Source of the DNA: CAWJEL01 sp964647255 | GTDB lineage: Bacteria; Chloroflexota; Anaerolineae; CG2-30-64-16 | DNA length: 64,000 bases | Assembly (NCBI GenBank): GCA_964647255.1 | Contig: CAZYGI010000010.1 | Span: 19,535 to 83,534, forward strand | Direction: 5' to 3' | Shown here: piece after piece, positions 18,222 to 26,815 of the stretch | How positions within the stretch are numbered: position 1 is the first letter of the stretch | Layout: each line of letters begins with the position of its first letter | Translations under genes and position numbers: made by a program | The notes under the pieces: generated by a model | Database searches by the model: none | The model's input: only the letters and a program-made list of their open reading frames with translations | Told to the model about the DNA's origin: nothing

Positions 18222-19070
18222 TCACCCCCGCCAGCGCAGCCGATCCATCAGCGTGCGATAGAAATACGCGCGGTCCTGCATGTGGATGAAGTGGCTGACA
18301 TGCGGGCTGGCCCGCACTTCGACGCGGTCGCCCTCGGCCAGAGCGACCTCGAACTGGCCGTCCACGGTGAGGATGGGCGCGTAATCGGCGTGCGCCTTCA
18401 GGATGACAGTTGCGCCCTGGGCCAATACCACCGGCCGGTCGAGGCTCAGGTGCGGGCAGATCGGGATCAGCAGGATGTTCTTCAGCTCCGGCGGCAGGAT
18501 CGGACCGCCCGCGGCCAGCGCATAGCCGGTGCTGCCGGTGGGCGTAGCGACGATGACACCATCCGAGCGGTAGGTCGTCAGATAGCCGTTGTCCACCCAC
18601 GTCTCGGCGGTGATCATACGGGCCAACCCCCCGCGGCTGATCACGACATCGTTGAGCGCATAGTAGGCGTGATTGACCGGCGGCTCGCCCCCGCGGTCAA
18701 CCCGCACGTCGAGCAGCATCCGCTCTTCCAGCCAATAGTCGGCCGCCAGCATCTGATCCAGCGGCGCCTGCCACGCATCGGGCGCCACTTCGGCCAGGAA
18801 GCTGACCTTGCCGAGCTTGATTCCCAGGATGGGCACGCCGTACTGGCTGGCGATGCGCGCGGCGCGCAGCATGGTGCCATCCCCGCCAAGGGTAATCAGG
18901 GCGTCCAGTTCTGCGACGTGCGCGAACGCGTCCGGCTCATCCCACGCCGAGCCAACCCAGACGGCGCGGCCGCGGGCGGTCAGATGTCCGGCCATTCGCT
19001 CGGCCAGGGCCAACGATTCGCTTTTCTTTGGGTGGGTCAGAAGGCCGATCGAATGTGGGGAGTTTGGCAT
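18222..19070 (-). CDS. nadK: NAD kinase
   Basis: A 282-residue enzyme that phosphorylates NAD to NADP in the cytoplasm. The GGDGT motif is at about residues 62-66, followed by LGIKLGKVSFLAEV. The second conserved motif is ALNDVVISRG, and the third is SDGVIVATPTGSTGYALAAGGPI. Length and order match prokaryotic NadK. The ATG at 19070 was preferred over an in-frame extension to 19109, which would read into the intergenic repeat. It probably begins the transcript containing the zinc-finger and MFS genes. Confidence 0.95.
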   Translation of the reverse strand: MPNSPHSIGLLTHPKKSESLALAERMAGHLTARGRAVWVGSAWDEPDAFAHVAELDALITLGGDGTMLRAARIASQYGVPILGIKLGKVSFLAEVAPDAWQAPLDQMLAADYWLEERMLLDVRVDRGGEPPVNHAYYALNDVVISRGGLARMITAETWVDNGYLTTYRSDGVIVATPTGSTGYALAAGGPILPPELKNILLIPICPHLSLDRPVVLAQGATVILKAHADYAPILTVDGQFEVALAEGDRVEVRASPHVSHFIHMQDRAYFYRTLMDRLRWRG

Positions 19071-19079
19071 GGTTTGTCT

Positions 19080-19141
19080 CGCTGATGACGAGCAGCGCGT
19101 GACGAGCAACCGATCATGCGTTGCTCATCACGCGTCACTCG
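19080..19141. repeat. Short-word repeat tract (gagcaacg / gtgacgag)
   Basis: Words such as gatgacgagcagcgcgtgac and gttgctcatcacgcgtcact face each other as imperfect inverted repeats between nadK and the giant gene. Similar words occur at 22494-22578. Confidence 0.55.
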
Positions 19142-22100
19142 TCAGTACGCTCTGTTTTCTTCCAGGAGTTTTCCCAGGTTCTCCGCAAAGTCCGCCTCGA
19201 TCCGCTGGACGTGACAGCCGCTCATGCGCAACCCTTGTTCGACCAGCGCCGAGATCGCGCCGGTGCCCCCCAGGATAGTCACGTGACGGGCGCGCCGCGC
19301 CTCCACCTCATCGGTGCCGACAACCGGGCGGAAACGAGCGACATAACGCAGCGTTACCAGGAAGTCATCCTTGGTGCGCGCCACGCCGCCCGTCAAGAGG
19401 TAATGGTCGAGGGTCTTGCCCGGCCCCAGGGCATTCAGATCAAAGTCCACCTGGATGCTGTTGGCCCCGTCGAGCACAATGCCGGCCTGGGTCTGCGTGC
19501 TGCCGGTCGGCGGATCGGTGTCAGGCACGGAAGCGCGGTAGGCGCCCGCAGCCAAATCCTCGAACACGTAGGTTTCATCGCTGGCAACGACCGCGGTCAA
19601 CCGCTCCGGATTTCGCTCGCCCTCGGCCGACACGGGGCCTTCGAGCACAACGATGCGCTGGGCGCCGCCCCGCACGCGCCCGCTGACGCGGCTTTGCGCG
19701 GGCGCCATCGGCTCCGCGAGATCGAAATCGGCGATGAGCCGGTTGCTGCCGTCGGCTACCAGATCTTCGACAGCCGCGGCTTCACCGAGCGTGGCGTCTT
19801 CCGCCATGATCGCGACGCGATAGACGCCTGCCGGCAGGTCTTCGAACTGGTATTTCCCATCCACCACGGTCGCCTGGAGCGTCCCGACCGGTCCCGTCAG
19901 CACGACCAACATCCCTTCGCCGCCGGTAACAGCCCCGGCGATGAGACTGTTGGGCCGCACGGGAACGGCGGGCTCAACGATAGGCGGTTCTTCAGCGGGC
20001 TCAAGCCCACGCACAAGCGCCGCATCGCCCTCAAAACGCACCCACATCACCCGGTTCGGCGGGAGATTCACCTCGGCGCGCACCGTTTCCCCGGTCACCC
20101 CCCCCAGTTCTACGAAGTAGGTGCCGGGGCCCAGCGGCGCAAACTCACACGCATCGGCGCCGTATTCGGGCTTGCTCCCAGCCACCTGGGTGATGCCCCC
20201 CCAACCATAGGTGCACAGGCTCACGGCGCGGCCGGCGCCTCCGGCCACCGAGCAGCGGACGATGGAGAAGCCCGGCGCCGCGCCCCCGTCCTGGACCGAC
20301 CATCGCAGCCCGCCGGGCGGCGGCGCAGGCAACTCCAGGTCAACCTGCACGGCCCCCGTACCGTCCACCGCCACACCGGTGCGCTCGATGGTGTCGGCGG
20401 CGGGACTCTTCGCGGCGGCCTGTACGGTATAGAAGCCGGCGGCCAATTTCTCAAAGCGATAGGCGCCGTCGGGCGCGGCCTGGGTTTGCGCCACCGGTTC
20501 CGTCTGCGGCGGACGCAGCAGGCGGACGGTGCAGCCGCCGCCGTTCGTCACCTGGCCGGCGATGACGCCCTTGCGCGGCGTCTGGGTCGTGCGCTCCGTG
20601 AACGTCACCCACAGGATGCGGCGGCCGTCCACCAGCACCTCGGCCACGACATCCACGCCCTCCGGCTGAAGCTGATAGCGGCCGACGCCCAAGGGGGCAA
20701 ACTCGCAGACATCGGCGCCGTACTCAGGCTTGGACCCGGTGCGCTGCGTGACGCCCTCCCAGCCGTCCGTCCAGAGATGGATGGCAAGGCCCGGCCGGCC
20801 GGTCGCCCGGCAGCGGACGACGCCGAAGCCCGGCCCGGAACCGCCGTCAGTCACTTCCCAGCCCCAGCCCGGCGCAGTCAGATCCACAACGACCTCGTTA
20901 TGGCCGTCGAGGACGATCCCGCTCTGCATCGCCGCAGCGCCGAGCAAGGCCAGCGTGTATGTGCCGGCCACGAGATCGGCGAAGCGGAAGCTCCCGTCGG
21001 CCGCCACGCTCTGCTCCTGCGCCCAATCGTCGCCGCGGCTAAGGCGCACCGTCTGACCGGCGCCGCCGCGTACCGCGCCGCGCACACTGCTGGATGCCAG
21101 CGTCACCGCGCCGCCCGTAAGATCAAACTGCGCGGTGGCTGCCGGTCGCTCGCGCGTCAGCGTCACGTCGCGGCTGCGGTCGGCGCCGACCACCAGCACG
21201 TGGTAGCTTGCCAGCGGCACGTCGGCAAACTCATAGCGTTCGTCCGCGCCGACCCGGACCGTCACGCTCCACCCGTCGTCACGCTCCAGCTTCACAGTCA
21301 GGCCGGCTCCGCCAAGCACCTGGCCGCTGACCCGGCCGGCCAGGCCCACATCGCCCCGCCAGGCGCGCGCCTGCTTGGGCTCGGCCTTCAGCGCCTCGAC
21401 AATCGGCAGCCGATTGTCGGGCCACCGGGTGCTGTACCACGCCTGGCTCTCCCAATCGGACGACCAACTGCCCAGGGTGTAATTGCCGAGCAGCCAGAAC
21501 GCGGTGCAGAAGTAGTAGTCCGGCGCATGATCGAACCGGCTGCTGGTGCCCATCATGACGCGACACGCCTCCAGGGTCTGGGCGGCATGCAGTTGCGGGG
21601 TAGTGGCCGGGTAGCGCGGATCGGGCCGCTCGCCGACGACATAGCCGTTCTCAGTCGCCAGGATCGGCAGCGACCGGCCGATTTGATCGCGGATCAGTTT
21701 GTCATAGCGCTCGTATGCGCGCCAGCAAGATGGATCGTCGAACGCGGTGGCGCCGGGATTGGCGTGGCCCTGCCGTTCCTGGTTGATCCGCTCGAGGCTC
21801 CAGCCGCCCCACGCGACGCCGTTCCATCGTTCCGCGGCCAGCCGATCATAGTATTCCTGGGTGTACGGCGCGCCACTCTGATTGCCGGCGTCGGCGGGGT
21901 AGTCCAGCGGATGGTTCAGACTGTAGTTGTGAAGGGCCTGCCACACCGGTTCGGCAAACAGATCGCGGCGCCCCTGCCGACAGATTTCGCCGACGAGGTC
22001 CCACTGGCTGCCCACGGTCATGGCCGGGATGCCCGGATAGCCGCCCACGGCAAGGATCGCCTCAATGTCCACGATGGCATTGCGCGCCACAATTTCAAGC

Positions 22101-22471
22101 GCATCCGGGGGCACAACGCCGCCCGACCACTCCACGCCCATGTCAGGCTCGTTGTTGAACTCGAAATAGCGCACCCCAGCCGCCACGTAGTCTCGCACCC
22201 AGCGCAGCGCAGCATCATCCAGCAGGCCGGGATTCGGCTGGAAGCGATACAGCCGCACCACCGGCATGATGTCGTTCTTAAGCAGCAGCTCGGATAACTC
22301 GAGTCCGCCATCGTGCCGGGCCAACTTGACCCACTTGATGCCCATCGCCCGGAGCTCGGGCAGCCAGCCGTCTGCAATCTGACCCAGGCCAATCGCGGCC
22401 GGAAAGCCGGCGCTCCAATGAACACCGATGCCGGTGTCGCCTTTAGGACGAGGGTAGTCACGTAGGTCCAT
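19142..22471 (-). CDS. Giant glycosidase-like protein with carboxypeptidase-regulatory repeats and CWB2-like C-terminus (paralog 1)
   Basis: An 1109-residue protein. Residues 1-370 form a TIM-barrel-like region with YFEFNNEPD (E108, acid/base candidate) and ILATENGYVVG (E274, nucleophile candidate), the pattern of clan GH-A glycosidases. Residues of about 372-530 and 632-715 and 840-1015 hold prealbumin/CarboxypepD_reg-like units, each with a signature such as DGSFRFADLVAGTYTLAL. Two copies of a separate module of about 95 residues (534-626 and 721-815) share DGG..PGF..VRC and TGSKPEYGAD.CEFAPLG. Residues 1019-1109 form a C-terminal module ending VTILGGTGAISALVEQGL, resembling half of a cell-wall-binding repeat. 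There is no signal peptide. GGAGG precedes the ATG. A paralog is at 32408-35665. Confidence 0.82.
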   Translation of the reverse strand: MDLRDYPRPKGDTGIGVHWSAGFPAAIGLGQIADGWLPELRAMGIKWVKLARHDGGLELSELLLKNDIMPVVRLYRFQPNPGLLDDAALRWVRDYVAAGVRYFEFNNEPDMGVEWSGGVVPPDALEIVARNAIVDIEAILAVGGYPGIPAMTVGSQWDLVGEICRQGRRDLFAEPVWQALHNYSLNHPLDYPADAGNQSGAPYTQEYYDRLAAERWNGVAWGGWSLERINQERQGHANPGATAFDDPSCWRAYERYDKLIRDQIGRSLPILATENGYVVGERPDPRYPATTPQLHAAQTLEACRVMMGTSSRFDHAPDYYFCTAFWLLGNYTLGSWSSDWESQAWYSTRWPDNRLPIVEALKAEPKQARAWRGDVGLAGRVSGQVLGGAGLTVKLERDDGWSVTVRVGADERYEFADVPLASYHVLVVGADRSRDVTLTRERPAATAQFDLTGGAVTLASSSVRGAVRGGAGQTVRLSRGDDWAQEQSVAADGSFRFADLVAGTYTLALLGAAAMQSGIVLDGHNEVVVDLTAPGWGWEVTDGGSGPGFGVVRCRATGRPGLAIHLWTDGWEGVTQRTGSKPEYGADVCEFAPLGVGRYQLQPEGVDVVAEVLVDGRRILWVTFTERTTQTPRKGVIAGQVTNGGGCTVRLLRPPQTEPVAQTQAAPDGAYRFEKLAAGFYTVQAAAKSPAADTIERTGVAVDGTGAVQVDLELPAPPPGGLRWSVQDGGAAPGFSIVRCSVAGGAGRAVSLCTYGWGGITQVAGSKPEYGADACEFAPLGPGTYFVELGGVTGETVRAEVNLPPNRVMWVRFEGDAALVRGLEPAEEPPIVEPAVPVRPNSLIAGAVTGGEGMLVVLTGPVGTLQATVVDGKYQFEDLPAGVYRVAIMAEDATLGEAAAVEDLVADGSNRLIADFDLAEPMAPAQSRVSGRVRGGAQRIVVLEGPVSAEGERNPERLTAVVASDETYVFEDLAAGAYRASVPDTDPPTGSTQTQAGIVLDGANSIQVDFDLNALGPGKTLDHYLLTGGVARTKDDFLVTLRYVARFRPVVGTDEVEARRARHVTILGGTGAISALVEQGLRMSGCHVQRIEADFAENLGKLLEENRAY

Positions 22472-22493
22472 GATGCGCCTCCGCCAAAAACAA

Positions 22494-22578
22494 GAACCGA
22501 ATAACGAGCAACCAAGCAGTATCCGCGTCAGGTTCGGGATCGGCCACCCATTGCTCGTTGCTCGTTACTGGTTGCTCG
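22494..22578. repeat. Short-word repeat tract (gagcaac / gttgctcgttac)
   Basis: Between hisS and the giant gene, cgaataacgagcaaccaag is answered by attgctcgttgctcgttact, giving interrupted inverted repeats of seven-to-nine-base words. No gene is seen here. Confidence 0.6.
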
Positions 22579-23835
22579 TTACACTCGCGCCCGCACCCAC
22601 TCCACGACGCCGTCCGCCGCCACCGTTTCCTGCTGGCTGCTCGCCATGTCGCGCGCCACGATGACGCCGTTCGCCAGCTCCGCGTCGCCCAGGATCAGGG
22701 CATACGTCACGCCGGCCTTGTCTGCGCCCTTGAGCTGGGATTTCAAGCTGCGGCTGCCGAAAGCCAGCAGCGCGCCGATCCCCGCGGCCCGGAGATCGTT
22801 GACCAGGCGGATGGCCGGCAGGCGCGCGGCCTCGCCCAGCGGGGAGACCTGGATGCGCGGCTCCGGCAGCGCGGGCGGCGCGACGCCCTGTTGCTGCAGC
22901 GCCAGGATGATGCGTTCGATGCCCATCGCAAAACCGATGCCCGGCGTCGGCGGGCCGCCCAGCTCCTCGATCAAGCCGTCGTAGCGGCCACCGCCGCACA
23001 CCGCCGACTGCGAGCCGATCCCCTCGGCCCACACCTCGAACACCGTCTTGGTGTAATAATCCAGCCCGCGCACCAGCCGGAAGTTGATCGTATGGGGCAT
23101 CTCCAGTGCATCCAGGTAGCCTCGCAGCGTCGCCAGGTGACTTGCGCACTCGTCGCAGAGGTAATCGGCGCTGTGAGGAGCGGCATCCAACAGCGGCTGG
23201 ATGGCCTCCTCCTTAGAATCGAGCAGGCGCAGCGGATTGATCGCCAGCCGGCGACGGTCCACCTCGTTAAGTCGGCCTTCATGGGCCTTGAAGTAGTCCA
23301 CCAGCGCGGCCCGGTAGCCGGGGCGGCACCGGGGACAGCCGGTGGAGTTGAGCTGGAAGTTGAGCCCGCGGTAGCCCAGCCGCGTCAGCAGCGTCCACGC
23401 CACCGACATGACTTCCAGATCCACGGCGGGATCCATCTCCCCCAGCATCTCAACGTTGAACTGGTGGAACTGGCGATAGCGACCCGCCGCGGGCCGATCA
23501 TGGCGGAAAATTGGGCCGATGGAGTAGAGCTTGACCGGCCGGGGGAGCACGTGCATACCGTGCTCGATGAAAGCGCGCATCACGCCGGCCGTGAACTCCG
23601 GTCGCAGCGTCAGATCATCGCCGCCTTTGTCCTGGAAGGAGTACATCTCCTTATCCACGATGTCGGTGCCTTCGCCGACGCCGCGCACGAAGAGACCCGT
23701 CTCCTCGAAGATCGGTGTGTCAATCTGCTGCAAACCGTACAGCGCCGACACCGCGTGCATCTGCTCGGTGACGTAACGCCAATAAGCGCGGTCGGCCGGC
23801 AGGATGTCCTGGGTGCCGCGAATCGCTTGATACAC
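22579..23835 (-). CDS. hisS: Histidyl-tRNA synthetase
   Basis: A 418-residue class II synthetase that charges tRNA-His. Motif 1 lies around QIDTPIFEETGLFVRGVGE, motif 2 is GPIFRHDRPAAGRYRQFHQF, the His-specific segment is LVRGLDYYTKTVFEV, and motif 3 is GIGFAMGIERIILAL. A C-terminal anticodon-binding domain starts at about residue 325. Two Cys pairs (CPRCRPGY and CDEC) suggest a small zinc site in the insertion domain. The start is GTG 23835 with GGAGG eight bases upstream. A -10 like TATAAT at 23871-23876 (minus) may drive it separately from the upstream transpeptidase. Confidence 0.96.
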   Translation of the reverse strand: MYQAIRGTQDILPADRAYWRYVTEQMHAVSALYGLQQIDTPIFEETGLFVRGVGEGTDIVDKEMYSFQDKGGDDLTLRPEFTAGVMRAFIEHGMHVLPRPVKLYSIGPIFRHDRPAAGRYRQFHQFNVEMLGEMDPAVDLEVMSVAWTLLTRLGYRGLNFQLNSTGCPRCRPGYRAALVDYFKAHEGRLNEVDRRRLAINPLRLLDSKEEAIQPLLDAAPHSADYLCDECASHLATLRGYLDALEMPHTINFRLVRGLDYYTKTVFEVWAEGIGSQSAVCGGGRYDGLIEELGGPPTPGIGFAMGIERIILALQQQGVAPPALPEPRIQVSPLGEAARLPAIRLVNDLRAAGIGALLAFGSRSLKSQLKGADKAGVTYALILGDAELANGVIVARDMASSQQETVAADGVVEWVRARV

Positions 23836-23870
23836 TGGGGATGCCTCCGATATTGGGTTAATCGGTGGCT

Positions 23871-23876
23871 ATTATA
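23871..23876 (-). promoter_or_regulatory. Candidate -10 box for hisS
   Basis: TATAAT on the minus strand (attata on plus), 36 bp upstream of the hisS GTG. There is no good -35 at 17 bp. Confidence 0.35.
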
Positions 23877-23892
23877 GTCAAGTGTCAGCGGA

Positions 23893-24642
23893 TCAGCCCA
23901 CCACCGGCAGGATCACCAGCGGCACGCCCTGGGGGCCCCAGCGCGTGAACCAGACGGCGTCATCCGGCGCAAGGCGGATGCAACCGTGTGAGGCCGGATA
24001 CGCGCCCAGGGCGGCCATATCTTCGTATACCTTCTTGCCGCCCACCAGCTTGTAGGGCGCGCCGTGGATGAGGATCTTGCCGCCATCCTCGAAGAGATAC
24101 CACCCCTCGTCCGCGTAGACGCCGAACGCCTGGAAGGTGCCCTCGTAGCGGCCGATCAGCCCGTACCACGGCGGCGTGCGATAGCCAGCGGCGGTGTCGC
24201 CGGTGCTGACCGGGAGTTCGCGCAGCGTCTGGCCGCCCATGTCCGGGCCGGCGGCCGGATCCCAGACCAGCATCTTCTGGACATTCGGGTCCACGATGAC
24301 GAAGCGCCGGGTCGGATCCATGCCATATTCACGCACGATCTGTGCCACCAGCGCCGGCATGGGCGCCGGCGTCTCGACGGGCGGGATGGGCGCGAGCGTC
24401 GGCGTGGGCGTGAACGCAATGATCTCCGGCTGAACCAGATCGCGGACGGGCGCCGGCGTGACCGGCCGCGGGGTGCGCGTGGGCGTAGCGGTCGCCACGG
24501 CTGAGCGGCCTGCGGAGCGCACCGAAACGCCCCACGCCGCCCAAACGACGCCAGCAAAGGCGACCAGCAGCGCGGCCGCCAGAAGGATCACCAGCGGCGT
24601 GCGGCGGGTCGCACGGGAAATCGGCGAACGCCTGGAATTCAC
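23893..24642 (-). CDS. Membrane-anchored L,D-transpeptidase (YkuD domain)
   Basis: A 249-residue envelope enzyme that forms peptidoglycan 3-3 cross-links or anchors proteins. An N-terminal membrane segment (about residues 17-38) is followed by a Thr/Pro-rich linker (about 50-100). The YkuD domain occupies about 112-247, with ILIHGAPYKL and the catalytic ASHGCIRLAPDDA (Cys in SHGC). The GTG start at 24642 overlaps the stop of the translin-like gene in a GTGA arrangement, so the pair is coupled. Its presence with MurJ shows a peptidoglycan-containing envelope. Confidence 0.92.
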   Translation of the reverse strand: MNSRRSPISRATRRTPLVILLAAALLVAFAGVVWAAWGVSVRSAGRSAVATATPTRTPRPVTPAPVRDLVQPEIIAFTPTPTLAPIPPVETPAPMPALVAQIVREYGMDPTRRFVIVDPNVQKMLVWDPAAGPDMGGQTLRELPVSTGDTAAGYRTPPWYGLIGRYEGTFQAFGVYADEGWYLFEDGGKILIHGAPYKLVGGKKVYEDMAALGAYPASHGCIRLAPDDAVWFTRWGPQGVPLVILPVVG

Positions 24643-25307
24643 TGGGTCACAGCTCCCGCCGGCCCCGACGCCGCGTTCGTCCGCTCGAACGCCAGCAGCG
24701 CGGCCTCCAACTCTTCCTGCCGGACCGCCACGGTCAGATCGCCGCGCGTGCGCTCCAGCACGCCGCGCAGCACATCGGTCGTGCGCCGCAGCCCGCCGGT
24801 CAGCGCGTCCGGGAAGTCCATGGTCACCAGGTGGCTGTAAACCTCATCCATCATCGCGAGGTGCGGCTCGGCTTCCGAGCTGTGCCCCAGGCGGATGAGA
24901 TCGAGGGCGAAGCGCCGCAGCTCACTGGCGGCTTCGGCCAGGCCGTTGAGATACGCGGCCGCCGGCACGCCCAGATCGGCGGGACCGGGCACGTTATCGC
25001 TCCGCTCGCCGCGGACGAAGGCGTACAGGGTATGCGCCTCCACCAGTTCTTTTAGCGCGTCCTGCGTATAGCCCGCCTCGTACAAGTCAGCGTAGCTCGC
25101 CAGGTCCGCGGTCATCACGGCCGCGGCCTGCCGCGCCGTCGCCAGCATCTGCTCGGCTTCGGGCCACTCGTGGCGGTGGATCGCGCGGATGCTCAACGCG
25201 CAGTAGCGGATCAGCTCGCGGCTGCGGTTCAGCGTGGCATCGCGCACCTGGTTCTTGGCGGTGAACTCCGCCCGGATGTCTTCGATGATCTGCGCCAGTT
25301 CAGGCAA
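24639..25307 (-). CDS. Translin-family protein
   Basis: A predicted all-helical nucleic-acid-binding protein of 222 residues from the chosen start. NRSRELIRYCALSIRAIHRH near the N-terminus, EAHTLYAFVRGE, YLNGLAEAASELRRFALDLI and MDFPDALTGGLRRTTDVLRG, then ERTRGDLTVAV, match translin/TRAX relatives of archaea and Chloroflexota. The start is TTG 25307, because GGAG sits seven bases upstream and a TATAAT (25338-25343, minus) lies inside the longer frame that would begin at 25370. The longer frame is therefore probably untranscribed upstream. The role may be RNA or ssDNA metabolism; the biochemical activity in bacteria is uncertain. Confidence 0.8.
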   Translation of the reverse strand: MPELAQIIEDIRAEFTAKNQVRDATLNRSRELIRYCALSIRAIHRHEWPEAEQMLATARQAAAVMTADLASYADLYEAGYTQDALKELVEAHTLYAFVRGERSDNVPGPADLGVPAAAYLNGLAEAASELRRFALDLIRLGHSSEAEPHLAMMDEVYSHLVTMDFPDALTGGLRRTTDVLRGVLERTRGDLTVAVRQEELEAALLAFERTNAASGPAGAVTQ

Positions 25308-25337
25308 CGGAATACTCCTCAAGGCATCAACTTCGAT

Positions 25338-25343
25338 CCGGAT
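25338..25343 (-). promoter_or_regulatory. -10 box for the translin/transpeptidase operon
   Basis: TATAAT on the minus strand, with TTGGCC 17 bp upstream as a partial -35. The expected start of transcription near 25331 rules out translation from 25370. Confidence 0.5.
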
Positions 25344-25393
25344 TATACTGGCAGACGGCGGTTCGGCCAAATCGCGGCCGTTTCGGCCCGCTT

Positions 25394-25422
25394 TTGCCGA
25401 ACCGCGGCGGTTGTGCTAAAAT
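25394..25422 (+). promoter_or_regulatory. Promoter for the zinc-ribbon gene
   Basis: TTGCCG (25394-25399), 17 bp, TAAAAT (25417-25422). It is divergent from the translin promoter. Confidence 0.5.
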
Positions 25423-25429
25423 CTTCGTG

Positions 25430-25456
25430 CTCCCTCGCTGAAGATGTGCGAGGGAG
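25430..25456 (+). promoter_or_regulatory. 5'-terminal stem-loop of the zinc-ribbon mRNA
   Basis: A perfect 9-bp stem, ctccctcgc / gcgagggag, with a 9-base loop. The predicted transcription start is near 25429, so this hairpin would cap the 5' end of the message and could stabilise or regulate it. Confidence 0.5.
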
Positions 25457-25502
25457 TTGTATGCTCTGCCCCGGCAGCGGGGCGCTGAAAGGTACTTGTC
25501 CC

Positions 25503-26015
25503 ATGCAATTTCCGCCCGAGCTGTTGAACAAAGTCGGCGTAATCCTGGAGATTGTCGTGGCCGTGATCACGGCGCTTACGGTGGCGTTCTGGATTGCGCT
25601 GGTCGTCTGGACGCTGCGCGACATCCGCACGCGCACGCACGATGTTTTCGCCTGGATCCTGTCCGGGCTTTTGACGCTGGCCCTGGGGCCTCTCGGCTTG
25701 CTGCTGTATCTTCTGCTGCGCCCCAAGCATACCCTGGCCGAGGTGTACGATCGACAGTTGGAAGAAGAAGCGCTGTTGCGCGACATCACAGCGCGGCGCG
25801 CCTGTCCCAAGTGCCAGACCGTCACCGAGCCGGACTGGCTGATCTGCCCGATCTGCTCGACCGAGCTGCGGCGCACCTGCAAAGCGTGCGGCAAGCCGCT
25901 GGAGCTGAACTGGGCCGTCTGTCCCTCCTGCGCGACGCCGGCCGGGCAAGGCAAGTCCACCGGCAACGGCCATGAGTATCAGCCTTCGCTCTTCCCCGAG
26001 CAGACCGCTCATTAA
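25503..26015 (+). CDS. Membrane-bound double zinc-ribbon protein
   Basis: A 170-residue protein. Residues of about 10-40 and 52-75 are membrane segments (VGVILEIVVAVITALTVAFW and WILSGLLTLALGPLGLLLYL). The C-terminal half has four CxxC knuckles (CPKC, CPIC, CKAC, CPSC) forming two zinc ribbons. ATG 25503 is taken as the start, because the membrane segment follows directly and AAAGG is upstream; longer frames cross the promoter. The function is unknown. Such ribbons often mediate protein or nucleic-acid contacts at the membrane. Confidence 0.78.
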   Translation: MQFPPELLNKVGVILEIVVAVITALTVAFWIALVVWTLRDIRTRTHDVFAWILSGLLTLALGPLGLLLYLLLRPKHTLAEVYDRQLEEEALLRDITARRACPKCQTVTEPDWLICPICSTELRRTCKACGKPLELNWAVCPSCATPAGQGKSTGNGHEYQPSLFPEQTAH

Positions 26016-26020
26016 TCAGA

Positions 26021-26060
26021 GAGGGGGTATTGGACGGTGAAACCGCCCAATACCCCCTGG
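26021..26060. terminator. Bidirectional terminator hairpin
   Basis: A 16-bp stem with one mismatch (gggggtattggacggt / accgcccaataccccc) and a GAA loop, between convergent genes. There is no clear T-run on either side, so termination strength is uncertain. Confidence 0.6.
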
Positions 26061-26077
26061 GAACAATCTCCACAGGA

Positions 26078-26815
26078 TTAGCGTTCGCGGCGCCAGGCCA
26101 GTCGCCAGACGGCCACCACATACTTCCAGCCCTTGCGTAAGTAGTCTCCGACGTTAGCCCCGGTCTTTGACTCGCCGTGCAGCCGCGCGCCGCAGACATA
26201 AGGGACCTCCTCCACCCGTAACCCCAATCGCTGCGCCCGCGCCAGCAGGTCAATGCAGTACTCACCGTAATCCCCAGTCAGCGCGATCTTGTCGAAGACC
26301 GACCGCCGCGCCGCAATAAAGCCGCTGGTGTAGTCCCGCACGCCCCAGCCCAGGAGCAGCGAGGCGTAGGTATTGATCGTCACCGAGAAGGCGCGGGCCA
26401 TGAAACCATGCCCCACGTCCTTACCCCCGCGCACATAGCGGGAGCCGACCGCGACATCAGCGCCGGCGTCCAGCCGACCGAGCAGCGCAGGGATCGCCTC
26501 CGGCGGCATCGCCAGGTCGCAGTCCATCCACGAGACCGCGTCCGTGTCCGCGGCCCGGATGCCGGCCCAGATGGCCGAGGTGAGGCCGCGCCCGGTCGTG
26601 CGGCGGATCAACCGGACGCGCGGCTCCCGCGCAGCGATCTCCTCGACGACCTGCCAGGTGCCGTCGGGCGAGTTATCGTCCACCACCAGCACTTTGACCG
26701 GCGTCTGCACCGCGGCCAGGATGCCTGCGATCAGGATCGGGATGTTCTCCCGCTCGTTGTAAGTGGGCAGGATCGTTGTGAGAGAAAACGATTCGGACAT
26801 TTGCGACTGTGTCAC
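26078..26815 (-). CDS. GT2 polyprenyl-phosphate (dolichyl-phosphate-mannose-synthase-like) glycosyltransferase
   Basis: A 245-residue family-2 glycosyltransferase. LTTILPTYNERENI starts the GT-A fold, VDDNSPDGTW carries the first Asp pair, and MDCDLAMPPEAI replaces the usual MDADLSH motif. SRYVRGG and ESKTG match DPM1-type synthases that transfer a sugar from a nucleotide donor to a polyprenyl phosphate at the inner membrane face. It lacks the C-terminal membrane helices of longer relatives. The GTG start at 26815 overlaps the stop of the upstream GT39 gene (GTGA); ATG 26800 is an alternative. It is the last gene of the five-gene operon and would supply lipid-linked sugar to the two PMT-like enzymes. 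Confidence 0.9.
   Translation of the reverse strand: MTQSQMSESFSLTTILPTYNERENIPILIAGILAAVQTPVKVLVVDDNSPDGTWQVVEEIAAREPRVRLIRRTTGRGLTSAIWAGIRAADTDAVSWMDCDLAMPPEAIPALLGRLDAGADVAVGSRYVRGGKDVGHGFMARAFSVTINTYASLLLGWGVRDYTSGFIAARRSVFDKIALTGDYGEYCIDLLARAQRLGLRVEEVPYVCGARLHGESKTGANVGDYLRKGWKYVVAVWRLAWRRER

Noticed and set aside
22472..22578. Possible CRISPR-like repeats
   Set aside because: The words are short, irregular and partly inverted, and there are no equal-length spacers.
25308..25370. N-terminal extension of the translin-like protein
   Set aside because: A TATAAT lies inside it, and a strong ribosome site precedes TTG 25307, so the extension is probably upstream of the transcript.
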